From Aureobasidium sp. EXF-3400 (taxonomy: Eukaryota > Ascomycota > Dothideomycetes > Dothideales > Saccotheciaceae), in contig SWBL01000236.1 in assembly GCA_024195585.1 (NCBI GenBank), forward strand, positions 1 through 64,000: 64,000 bases of DNA, written 5' to 3'. Below are positions 20,848 through 31,370 of the stretch, piece after piece. The stretch's first letter is position 1. The number at the start of each line of letters is the position of its first letter. Under the pieces are notes generated by a model. That model was not told where the DNA came from. It did no database searches and worked only from the letters and a program-made list of their open reading frames with translations. Position numbers and translations under genes: made by a program.

Positions 20848-21759
20848 AGAGGAGGTTCATTGTGCAAATAACTTACATATATGTTCAATCCTCACACACC
20901 TTCCTTTCATCAAACATATTTCTCTTCACCAACCGCGCCAGAGACCAGCGTGTGTCGAATCATCCAACAAAACAAAAGAAATAATATACTGATGGACAAA
21001 ACAGAAACCCCCCTAGCCGCCGTACTGCTAGAAGGGAAAGAGGAAAGCCCTTGGACTTTTCTTCCTTATTTGTGTCGTGCGAGGATTATTGGGACCTCTC
21101 ATGGCCAATTACCGGCGATACTAGGGATCGAACCGGTGGACTCGGGCCAGCTAAGCGGAAGGAACACTACTTGACCGCTGCGCCATTCCACCGGTTCGAT
21201 GTGAATAAGGCTAACTGACATCAATGTATTTCCACATGGTTGCTCACTTCACTTCTGATCGAAATCTCAGGGGTTCACTGTCCCAAACGCACCTTCTCCA
21301 ACTCTATTGTCCACTGCATCTGATCATATGCAATCCATCGTGGCTTCACTATATCAGAATCAGTCTTCCAAGGCGTATCACTATCATTCAGTGTCTCTAC
21401 TCTGTTTTGAGACAATGAAATCCCACACATGATCCAGAATCTCAAATCTCATCAGACAAAGAGACAACGCGTGTCTAATCTCAAACCATCCTTTGTCTTG
21501 TACAGAAGCATGTCTCGGTGGCTGATTATGTCTCCAGAGTCGTGGGAAACAAAAGACATGTCTTCAAAGAGGCGGTGGATCGCTGCAATAAGTATTGCTT
21601 CACCCCTGACCCTCTTCAATATCTATTGTCATCCTGCTTCCTCCCATCTGTATTGTCTACCAGTCAAATCTGCTCATCAAGCGCTCTTTTCGCTGGTCGA
21701 AAACGCAGAACAAACATCAAACGTATGAGCCTCGTACACCACAACAGTCACTCGCTATC
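20848..21759. other. Intergenic region containing a tRNA-like element
   Basis: 912 bp between two plus-strand genes. Apart from the tRNA-like element at about 21104-21200 I see only short broken frames. Confidence 0.5.
21104..21200 (-). pseudogene. Degenerate tRNA-like element with A- and B-box motifs
   Basis: On the minus strand, TGGCGCAGCGG (complement of 21175-21185) fits the Pol III A box and GGTTCGATCCC (complement of 21124-21134) fits the B box, about 40 nt apart. The acceptor can be paired only partly (GGTGGAA with TATCGCC). The D and T stems do not close, and no proper anticodon loop forms. A perfect 14-bp inverted repeat spans 21127-21140 and 21187-21200. It may be a decayed tRNA, or the head of a tRNA-derived short element. 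It is not a functional tRNA as read. Confidence 0.4.
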
Positions 21760-22380
21760 ATGCTTTCCACACAAATCACCCAACAACCAGAGACCAAAAT
21801 GTCTACATCAGCCAAAAAGGACCAACTTGCCACTCGCATCGCACACCTCAAACTTCGTCTCGCACCTCTTGTACCTTTACCGACGGGCTGCCCACACCCA
21901 GACTTCCCTCGCACTCTCTTGGACTACCACCTGCTCAGCGAAGAACAACTCGACGCCATCGCCTCCTACTACCATCAATCCACCCCCAGCATCTACACCC
22001 ACCAATACCCAGCCTGCATGAATTGGGACAAGGAAATGCTAGCCAAGCGTCGAGCAAGCGTGGCTCAGCACTTACAAAGTGCCTCACAGGTGGAGAGCAA
22101 TCAGTGGTGGGAGACACTGCTTGCTGCAGAGGAAGCAGAGAATATGGTGATGGTGAAGAGGAGACCGAGTGTGCAGTTTGCAGAGGGCTTTACTGATGCG
22201 GAGAGGATTGCTATCAAGAGACGCAAGTTTGGAAAGTTTATTGGGTTGATGAATTGTGAGACGCCGGTTGAGGAGATTGAGGGTCGGTTGAGGGCTTCGA
22301 TGGAAAAGGCCATAAAGCTTGCGCAGAAAGAGTTGAGGAGAGCTGAGGAGTGGGAACTTCGGCGGTCGAAGATGGTTTGA
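21760..22380 (+). CDS. Uncharacterised small fungal protein
   Basis: Single exon, 206 residues; an internal ATG at 21799 (MSTSAKKDQ) is an equally good start. No family recognised. It has a Pro-rich N-terminal third (RLAPLVPLPTGCPHPDFP, then DYHLLSEEQLDAIASYY) and a highly charged helical C-terminal half (DAERIAIKRRKFGKFIGL, then EGRLRASMEKAIKLAQKE). No signal peptide or membrane segment. Convergent with PFA5, only 163 bp away. Likely a real gene because the charged helices show regular spacing and codon use is ordinary, but function is unknown. Confidence 0.65.
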   Translation: MLSTQITQQPETKMSTSAKKDQLATRIAHLKLRLAPLVPLPTGCPHPDFPRTLLDYHLLSEEQLDAIASYYHQSTPSIYTHQYPACMNWDKEMLAKRRASVAQHLQSASQVESNQWWETLLAAEEAENMVMVKRRPSVQFAEGFTDAERIAIKRRKFGKFIGLMNCETPVEEIEGRLRASMEKAIKLAQKELRRAEEWELRRSKMV

Positions 22381-22543
22381 GGGATTTGCTTTGTCTGAGT
22401 TACTGTAGCGCTGCATTGTTTTGACTGTTTCTCTTAACCTTGGTTCTTTACTCTGCTGTTATAGTGTGCATATATTATTGAACTTGTTCGCTAAAAGGGG
22501 TATCAAACTATGTATGTGCGAGATCTACCAGTGATTGTACTGA

Positions 22544-24260
22544 TTATACTGACTCAAAACTGTTCCGCTCTCTCCCTGTCGAGCCATTGACGTTTGCAAG
22601 TGTCGATCCCATAATATCTACATCGTCGGAATCCTCCCTGCGATGCCGATGCTTCCTATGCCTTCGTCTGCTCAATCCGCCCCTGCTGCTGGCCGATGAT
22701 AGACCAGCGTCCGCCTTCAGACGTTCGACATCCGGTCCGAGTTCATACATGCTGTCGCCACGATCGTGGTTGCAGCAAGGTGAGTGTCGCAACGGTAAGA
22801 ACCAGTCGTACCAATGATTACCCATAATAGATTTGAGATTTCGGAACGCCCCGAGGTTCCAAGGATTCATGCCAGGATGCGTACGTAAGATGGCAAATGT
22901 TCTAGGTGGCGACGATGTGGGAGGTGGAAGCGTGGTTTCTGAAGATGCATCGTGCATCACGTTTAATGGGTACGTGATGGTGCCTTGCCATGGATCTTCG
23001 TCCTCTTCTGACCCATGTGATGGTTTAAGGTGGCCTGTTGACATAGGTCTCGGCTGGCGATTTTGCGGAGAGTCGACTAGCACGGCAATGTGCATAACCC
23101 TTCTTTGATGGCCGATGTTGTCGACGGTTGTCAAGTTCTTCATCGCAAGTCCGATACTAGTCATGGCCATTCCGCCTGCAAACAGTGTGAAAACAGCTCC
23201 GAGAGTCAGTCCAGCAATCCAGTTGCCGCCCAGTGAATTCCCCTACGGTCAATTCAGCATTTACAGAACAAGGGTTGAGGGAAGCACACACCTTGGATCT
23301 TGCTTCAGCAACAAAAACAGCCATGACGATCATGACGAAAAAAGCATACAACCCTGCGTAAGAGCAGAATTGGATGAAGAAGTTAAAGTTTCGTTCTGCT
23401 ACAACTCCTCCAACCCACTGGTTGAAAACACGAATTAGCATGGTTTCCACAAGTATACATGGCTGATACTAACTGGACAGAAATGATCCATCTTCAACAC
23501 ACATCTTCCAAAATCGCTGCCGTGGTGTGATCGATCAGGCTTCCAATTATTGCAAACACCGCACCATATTGGAAGGCCGTTCTGGTCGCAAGCAAAGATT
23601 TCTCTGGAGTAGAACCGCTCTGTCCCTGGTGGCGGCGGTAACTCGCCACTTAGGATAGCTTTTGTGTCTAACAAAGTCACAGCAGGTCCTTGAGGAGCAG
23701 CAGCTCGAGACTTCTTATCGGTCTCGTTGGTACCATCCTGGACTTTCGTAGTTGCGCAAGAGGCCTGGATAGTATGTTGAGGAGGGGCTTCAGATGCCGG
23801 CTTGACTGGAGTTGCGGCAGTAGAGCTTCCCTTTTCGATGAATCCGGGATGTGGTATTGTCATCAGAAGTCGTAGATAGCTTGATGCCATAGGGAATAGG
23901 AATATGAAGTATAGCACTATGACAGCAATTCCAGCGCCATTGCGACTTCCATGTTTGATGAGATAGTTGGCTAGAAAGGTCAGTCACGAGTTCTCAAGAT
24001 TTGCGAGTCTGAAAGATGGAAGGCTCGAAATGATCAAGGTGTTTTTGCTCCTCCACCCTCGACGCACAACTTCCTTTCGATCGATGTATTTCAGCCAAGA
24101 GGTAAAGACAACACTCACCGCCTATAAGAACAACCACAATCCAGGTGACATAGCTGACGATTCCGATCAACAAAGCCGGAACAACGATCGCCGTGGTCCT
24201 GTTAGCAGCCTGCCTATTCTCCAGTTGCGATTTCGGCGGACGCGGTTGACACTGTGACAT
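22544..24260 (-). CDS. PFA5: DHHC-family protein S-acyltransferase, Pfa5-like, with DHFC core
   Basis: Predicted integral membrane palmitoyltransferase. Exons (minus) 24260-24119, 23970-23474, 23417-23292 and 23242-22544 give 487 residues. Hydrophobic segments flank a Cys-rich domain: CGVCNNWKPDRSHHGSDFGRC, then VLKMDHFCPWVGG. The catalytic tetrad reads Asp-His-Phe-Cys (residues 209-212), so the second His of DHHC is Phe; I recall the same substitution in annotated filamentous-fungal Pfa5 proteins. The nucleophilic Cys is kept. The C-terminal tail contains NPWNLGAFRNLKSIMG, near the DPG/TTxE-type region, and a basic RRRHRKHRHRRED stretch. Substrate unknown. Confidence 0.9.
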
Positions 24261-24752
24261 GTCTCAACAACTCGATTTGAACTTCAGATACTCCGAGATA
24301 TTGTGTATCGACTCTTGGGAATGATCAATATGAGAGTCTCATGGTTGCCGCGTTCAAACCGCGAAAACGTGTACGTCATCGGCAGTCGCGTTTCACCAAT
24401 CTCCGAAGAGTTTTGCCAACTACCAACTTCCTGATTATTTCTTTACCAACATCAAGATTAAAACAAACTCAGTTGGTTACGCGTTGACTCATTTTACAGG
24501 TTGTGCTGATGGAAGGTCCGTTGTCGCGATGATTTTTGTGGACCAAAATGTTTCAAGCCAAGAATCTTAGATTGACACCGACCGAGTATGTACAAGGCGA
24601 CAAGGGCAGACAATGCCGTTAGACCGGACCAAAGACACAGAAAACAGAATACAACAAAAGACACAACACGATTTGCAAAACATTAACCAAAAGTCCGCCA
24701 CCCATGTACCGACCCCAGCTAAAATCCCCAACGATTCTGCTCAAAACGAAGT
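24261..24752. promoter_or_regulatory. Upstream region of PFA5
   Basis: 492 bp between the PFA5 start and the stop of the multicopper oxidase, both on the minus strand. No gene or RNA seen. Confidence 0.4.
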
Positions 24753-27079
24753 CTAGCTGTGAGCCTCATCATCGACTGGCGGATATATAGCACTACAAAG
24801 TTGTCAGTATATCAACCTTGGTGTTCATATCTTTGGGGAACTTACCCCCAGTTATTCTTTGGGACCGTGCTGGGTGCGCCTGTCAAGTTCAGGGCGTTGT
24901 AGTCGTTGCCAGCAGCATTGCCAACATAATCCATGGGATAAGTCTTGCAGGCATTGATATGGTCTGCCGGAAGGGTGAAACCACTGGCAGCAAGCTCCTC
25001 TGGAGCCTCGATGAAAGAAGCGCTAAAGCCAGCTTCGACATGGAGCTCGATGTGGCAGTGGAAGAGCCAGATACCTATATCTGTCAGTATCTTTCACAAT
25101 TCGTATCATCTTGTGGCACCAACCCGGATTGTCTGCTCTGAATCTAACCACAGCATAACCTTCGTTCTGAACCATGACAGTGTCTCTTCTGATAGGCGTG
25201 GCCGGCAATTTTGAGTATGTGCCACTGAATTTACCGCCCTTGGGATCTGATCTCTCGATGACCTGGAACTGATGGCCGTGAAGATGCATGGGATGCTTTA
25301 AGAACAAAGTTTTAGTAAGGGGTCTAACGACACCGGGTACAAGTGAAACTTACCAAGTTGCTATGCAAGTTGTTCATGACCACTTCAACCACTTCGCCAT
25401 ATTTGAAAACATAGGGGTTGACGTCTCCGTAGATGGCCGGGTTCGACACATCGGTCTCATCGACAGTAAGCGATGAGTAGAGAGTAGGCACCTTGGCACC
25501 AATAAATGTATGTCCGTTCAGGGTGTACCTTGAAATTGCTGTTAATCTTGTATATTGAAGAGTGTATGAGATATGTTGTCACGTACCTTGAGATGCCGGT
25601 GATATTCTCCATGGACATATCGATGACCAACTGTCGGTCGACCGGTTCGAGAAGAGGTTCTCTGTCCAGGGGGACGTAGTTGATGTCGTCAAAGAAGTCA
25701 TCGTTTCCGAGATTGTAAAGAACTGGTGGAGGTGGGTAATCTGCACTTGTGTTGTACACTAACCAGGCAGTAGCGTTGAGTGGATACACGGGGTCAGGAG
25801 TGAGACCCTTGTTGATGAACAACATGTTAGGATCTTGGAAATCAAGAATGGCATAGTTTTTGTCCGTGCTGTCTTTAGTTCTCATCAAGAATGACTGTCT
25901 CTGTCCAGGAGCGATTCGAACATTTTTACCGCCAGCGGTAGCGACGACGGGCACAGTGTACACACCATCAACTTCCACAGTAGTTTGGTTGTGACCATCG
26001 AAGACCCAGCCGTGACCGGAGAAGGCAGCAGGGCAGATGATACGGACTAGATATGTCGTGCTAGGCTTGACGTGGATTGAGACATTCTTTCCAGAGTTGA
26101 TCAAAGCGCCTCCTACTGGGTTAGGAGTGCCATCCTCGGCCTCACCAGCAGTAGATTGGTACTGATGGATTATGTAAGGCATCTGATCATTATACCAGTC
26201 AGAAAAGGTGATGATGAGTTCTTCGTCATAGTGGAAGGGCGGATTAGGGTCGCGAACAATGAGTGGTCCCCAAAGGCCATCAGGGTATTGGCCCATGTTG
26301 TGAGAGTGCCACCAGTAAGTGCCTGCCTGGTCGGCCTACACATGTCGTATCAGTTATCGGTCTCTAAAATGCCATGTATTGACTTACGATCCACTCATAT
26401 CTGAAGCTTTGGCCTGGAGCTATAGGACATTGGGTCGTTCCAGTAGCGCCGTCCATATGACTCGTGCCTCTCTGATGGATACCGTGCCAGTGGAGCGAAG
26501 TACTCTCATTGCCTAGACCGTTGTATACGTTGACAACTACGCGATCTCCTTGCATGACATCAATGGATGGACATGGCCTGTGAAGAGTTAGTGGAACACA
26601 CGCTATATCTAAAGGTGATAGACATACCATTGACCATTGACACCGATCACAGGACGAGCAACACCATCTGGTGCGGCGATCATCCACTCAATGTTCCAAT
26701 CGTATGTCACAGTTTTACCAGTGGTAGAAGAAGCATGACTGGTGAGTGCTGTGCCTGTCTTGGAAGGAGATGCTGAAGATTTGGAGGCGCTCGAGTTAGT
26801 TGGAGGATAAGGTACTGAGGTAGCGACGGAGGAAGATGATGCATGTTGCCAGACAGACGAAGATTCAGTGAGGTCGCTGGTCACGGAGGTCACCGGACTG
26901 GAAGCCTTAGTCGTGGATGTAGCTTTCTGCCAAGTTGAGGAAGAACGAGAGCTCCAGCCATTCTGATAGCCTCCATGAGAGTTTCCCCAAGCATCGTATG
27001 CGTCTGAGCCTGCTGCTACGATGTGTTGGGTCAGAGATGCCCAGACGAAGCAATAGGCTAGTGTTGTAAAAGACAACAT
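24753..27079 (-). CDS. Secreted multicopper oxidase (Fet3/laccase-like) with Ser/Thr-rich N-terminal region
   Basis: Couples one-electron oxidations to reduction of O2 to water. Exons (minus) 27079-26628, 26577-26388, 26335-25587, 25528-25354, 25295-25124, 25074-24846 and 24792-24753 give 668 residues. A signal peptide ([18 protein letters not shown]) is followed by about 90 Ser/Thr-rich residues, then three cupredoxin domains. All four copper motifs are intact: HWHG (180-183), YWWHSH (221-226), HPMHLHGH (523-530) and HCHIELH (585-591); Phe596 would be the axial position. [14 protein letters not shown], the QYPDG loop and [12 protein letters not shown] resemble Fet3 ferroxidases. Unlike Fet3 there is no C-terminal membrane anchor: the protein ends [12 protein letters not shown]. 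Ferroxidase versus laccase activity is open. Confidence 0.92.
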
Positions 27080-28802
27080 GGCCGGTGTAGAACCCAAACG
27101 AACGAGATGTAAGATGCCGAGACCGCACTAAGAAAATTAAGATCGAGGGATGTTCGTTGTTCTTTATAACAGGTTGCACATCTGCGAATCTCCACGATGG
27201 AATGATGAAGATAGGTGCGGACACTGGCAGTATATACTACATGTTGGTCAAGGCTTGGAAGGCCGGTTGTTGATCCTGAATTGTCCTGCTGAGCACAGTA
27301 AGTCACTAGTCAATAGTGTGGTGATCTTTAAAAAGGCTTGTCATCTTTCGTGCCGCAGAACCGAGAGAATTGAATTTGACAAACGGAAGATTCGATAAAA
27401 GGCTATTACCGTCTGACTGGAGGGAGGAGCAGGCAGTCCAAGGAGTACAAGACCCTTGTATCAATTGAGGCTACGTCGTTGTGCTATTATCAGGCTGGGA
27501 CCAGTGTAGAGCAAGGCTTAGTACCAGTCATTTCAGTCGATTGTATACATGGTGACTTGGGTAGAGATGTTGTACCAATCTCTGTGCATAACGCGCGAGG
27601 CTGTGGTATAGTTGAGAATGCAGATAAGCCTACGTACTGCATTGACAAGGGTCTGCAGATTTTGTTCCGGAGAATGAGAGAACTAGTCGATGATCTGGTC
27701 TTCGCAAGTTTAAACCATATACCAAGCTAGAAATTGTCATTGCAAAGGGTTCGGGACCTTGTAAACAATTCCGCGCAGCTCAAGAGATTGGTGAGACACA
27801 CGTCACAATTATTGAGCTCAAGCGGGCGAAGAAACGATGGCAGAAATCAAAGCATCGTGGTCATGTGCGAATAAAACATCTCTGCAAAGATCAGGAGCAA
27901 GACATGACTTCTGATGTGGGCTATGTTGTGGTGCATGATCGTAGGTACGAACAAGCTTGGAAGGAAGTAAGCAACGAGAGAAGGAGTGGTCCGACCTCGG
28001 AGCACGGCGTGCCGGGATCGGTACCTGCCTTCTACCACCTCTCTACTTGAGTACTTCGTACTTGGCTTCGTAGACAAGCTTTCGACGTGAAGACCATCCT
28101 TGCATGTCAAAGTCATCATCTACGGACGATACATCTATCGGATGACCGAAGGCACTACGAAAGTCACGCTAGCTAAACACGTCAGATCTGTCCCGAGAGC
28201 GACGAGCTCTGGTCAGAACAACATCAAGACATGGTGTCAGCTCTACCGCGCAGTCATACCATCCTTCTTACAAGATCCAACGCACATCCAATTGGATATA
28301 TGCGGATCTTTCCATCATAGCCCTGTGGCTCTAAGAATAAACACCACGAGATGACAGGGTGGGTAAGCTGTGCGACATAGTCGCATGTACAGAAGTTACT
28401 CGATCATCGTTCTCCGGTAGCCATAGCCAGCAGGATCAGAAGCCTTTGACCAATACCCAAATCGGTCCAACAGCTTACGAGCTCTGTCCTCTGTGTCTGA
28501 CCAGCAGGCTCGATTCTATGAGCTTGTCCAGGTTCTCGCAATCTTGTAGCCCACCACAATGCTGACTTGAACCTTCGGCTGCTAGGCTGCGACAAAGAAC
28601 ATGGAAATAGCAAGACATGGCTGTGCCAATCGGTTTGTTTGAATGACCGAAAAGGCGACACGCAATTGAGGAGGATTCGAAGCGCATAGGCGCCCAGCAG
28701 ATCTTATATATCGCTGGACTTGGCTGCACTTGTGTCGTTTCTGCGAAACGAGACATGCAACAAGGCATATATACCAAGAAAGCACCAATATAACCAAGAC
28801 AT
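27080..28802. promoter_or_regulatory. Large divergent intergenic region, multicopper oxidase / MFS pump
   Basis: 1.7 kb between two outward-facing start codons. Many short open frames occur on both strands (for example around 27850-28120) but none has motifs, ATG context or splice logic. It might contain decayed coding sequence; I cannot show this. No terminal repeats found. Confidence 0.45.
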
Positions 28803-30678
28803 ATGACTATGGGTGGACACTCGCCTTACCCGCGACACATGGTGGATAACCTCCACCATGCAGAGCGGATGCCTGCAGACTCTTCTAGCGAAGCATTTTC
28901 CTTCGACGATAACCATACATCGAGAACCGATTTTGCTCGTTCCGAAACGACTCTTGGGCAGGTTTCGAACTACCCGCCGCAAACACCGATCGGCCAGGCT
29001 GTCTCCTTCGATTTCGACCTCAACAATGTCTCACTCAACACAAGCAAGGTGCCGACACTCCGTGGCTGTGCTTCAGATGAAGCCATAAAGTTTATTAACT
29101 GTGAGCCTCGCGTTGAGAAGAGCGACCTCACAGCACTCCCGCCCCTACCCGAGACACCTGCAAAGGCCAAGCTGAATGCTCGCGAACTCCTCTTCATCGT
29201 CACCGTCTGTATGGCTCAATTCCTTACTCTCGGCGGCCTTGGCCAGTCTGTAGCACCACTTTTCATCATTGGCAAGAGCTTGGGAGTTGCCCCAACAGAT
29301 CTTGGAACGATGAGTTGGTACACTGCAGCGTTCAGTTTGACGGTCGGTGCATTCATATTGCCCGCCGGTACGTCTTACCTACGCTCTTTGCTTGTAACAA
29401 GATGCTAACTCGTGGTAGGTCGTCTGGGAGATATGTACGGACATAAACGCATGTTCATCGTCGGCTGGGTATGGTATGCCGTCACGTCGGTGATTGTAGG
29501 CTTCAGCTATGCAGCCAAAACGAATGGCTCCGTCATGCTCAGCGTCACACGCGGCTTCCAGGGAATTGGACCCGCTATCTTGGTGCCGAATGCTATGGCG
29601 CTCGTCGGTACCACTTTTCCTGTTGGCTTGAAGCGCAACATGGTCTTCTCGGCGTTCGGCGCATGCGGTCCCACTGGCTTTGTGTTTGGCGCTATCTTCT
29701 CTGCCCTCTTGTCACAATTCGCATGTAAGTCATCGAACTCCACCCTCTGTGAGAAATGCAAGCTGATGTCGTAAAGGGTGGCCCTGGGCGTTCTGGGTGC
29801 TCGCTATACTCTGTGTCGGCATGGCGGTTCTATCGTTCATGGTCATACCTTGCCCAGTTCCGCGAGAGGTTAACACCTCCACCTTCGACTTCGCAGGCGC
29901 TTGTACCGGCGTATCTGGGCTTGTCCTGTTTAACTTTGCACTCAACCAGGCACCTGTGGTAGGCTGGAACAAAGCTTACATCCCATTCACCCTTGGAATG
30001 GGTGTGATGCTACTCATCGCGTTCGTCTATCTTGAGATGAACCACGCACAGCAAGCCTTGGTGCCCGTCCGAGGGTTAAGCAAAGAGGCTGTGCTGGCAC
30101 TCTCATGCATTGCTGCTGGCTGGAGTAGCCACGGAATATGGCTCTTCTACCTCTTCCAGTTTGTTCAACGCTTCCGCGGGTCCACTGCCATTGCCGCTGC
30201 AGCACAAATATCTCCTGTTGCCATCACGGGAGTCGGCTTTGCCATGTCCGCTGGCTGGCTAGCCCGTAAGTTCAAGACATCATATATCATGCTGTGCGCC
30301 ATGCTCGGCTTCTTCATCGGCACACTCTTCCTTGCTTTCGTCCCCGTACACCAAACCTACTGGGTTCTTACTTTCTGGAGTGTGATCGTCATGCCTATTG
30401 GTATGAACTGGAGTTTCCCGTCTGGCACTATCTTGCTCAGCAATGCCATGGCTAAGGAACATCAAGGCATCTCTGCCAGCTTGGTGTCTACTGTTGTCAA
30501 CTACAGCATCAGCATTGGCTTGGGTATTGCAGGAACCGTCGAGAGATATGTGAGTGAGAAGCACGGTGGGCTGTGGGGGATCCGAGGGGCGTGGTGTCTG
30601 GCACTCGGCCTCGATGCCATCGGTGTGGGCATTGCGGTATATTTTGTCGTGATTTCAAGACGACAGCCAGCGTCATAG
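28803..30678 (+). CDS. MFS drug/H+ antiporter, DHA2 (Atr1-like)
   Basis: Predicted plasma-membrane exporter. Exons 28803-29367, 29419-29724 and 29777-30678 (introns 51 and 52 nt) give 590 residues. A long, hydrophilic, probably cytosolic N-terminus (about 125 residues) precedes the first membrane helix. MFS motif A is present across the first junction (GRLGDMYGHKRMF), and RGFQGIGPAILVPNAMAL matches the DHA2 motif in helix 4/5. The 14-helix DHA2 layout fits the length. Yeast Atr1 exports aminotriazole and borate; the substrate here is unknown. There are no biosynthetic neighbours, so a metabolite-export role is not implied. Confidence 0.9.
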
Positions 30679-31370
30679 AGATGAGTGATTAAGAGTCTGC
30701 CGAGTCGCCGGTCTGCCGAGTCGCCGGTCTGCAAGGCTCGTGTTGTATGTACAAGTATCAAAGTAGATTGTTTCGTCTACATTATGAGTAGATGTAATGC
30801 GGAGCCTGAGACATCCCGATATTCGTGTTACACTGGGTTATTCTAACAGCGGCTGACCCGATGCCCACATGGTCCTATGAGCAAACATGCAAAAGACCCT
30901 GCGTGAAGCCGCATCCCATGCGTATGCCTCAAATCCTGCTCTTGCCTATTGCTGTGCTATGATGGCATGGCATACTTCTTTGCATTGTCCTGTTTCTGCT
31001 GCCTCGTCTCCGTCACTATTGTATCGTAAACGCAAATCACATGACGAGTTTTATGAGATGAGGGTTGTCAAAGGCTAGGTCAGACAAGCCATCGACCATC
31101 AGTGTAAGTCAATGGAGGAATCAATTTCTGGAAAAGTGTTCTTGATTTTGAGGGCTTTAGCTTCTCGAATCGGAAAGAGCATCTTGGTCAATCGCCCCTT
31201 CCTCTCTTTGCATTCCTCTCGTTCCTCCTTCGTCTTGTGTTTTCCTTGATGAAGTCAGAGGGGTATCATTGTTAAGAATTCATCAAACACAGTGCAACAC
31301 CGTAGACTCCCAAAAATGCAGATTCACCGGACGCTTCTAACCCCACGCCATCATTCTTTCAATAAAAATC
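30679..31370. other. Convergent intergenic region with a short tandem repeat
   Basis: 692 bp between the MFS pump and RSC1. Right after the MFS stop, 30695-30732 is 2.4 perfect copies of a 16-bp unit (GTCTGCCGAGTCGCCG). Otherwise nothing recognised. Confidence 0.5.
30695..30732. repeat. 16-bp tandem repeat, 2.4 copies
   Basis: Unit GTCTGCCGAGTCGCCG at 30695-30710 and 30711-30726, then six further bases of a third copy. It lies in the 3' UTR of the MFS gene. No dyad symmetry strong enough for a terminator claim. Confidence 0.8.

Noticed and set aside
27080..28802. A decayed transposon or gene between the multicopper oxidase and the MFS pump.
   Set aside because: No terminal repeats, no transposase motif and no continuous similarity to a known family can be seen; only short frames.
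28803..30678. A secondary-metabolite cluster around the multicopper oxidase and MFS pump.
   Set aside because: No polyketide synthase, peptide synthetase, terpene cyclase or pathway regulator nearby; the neighbours are housekeeping genes.
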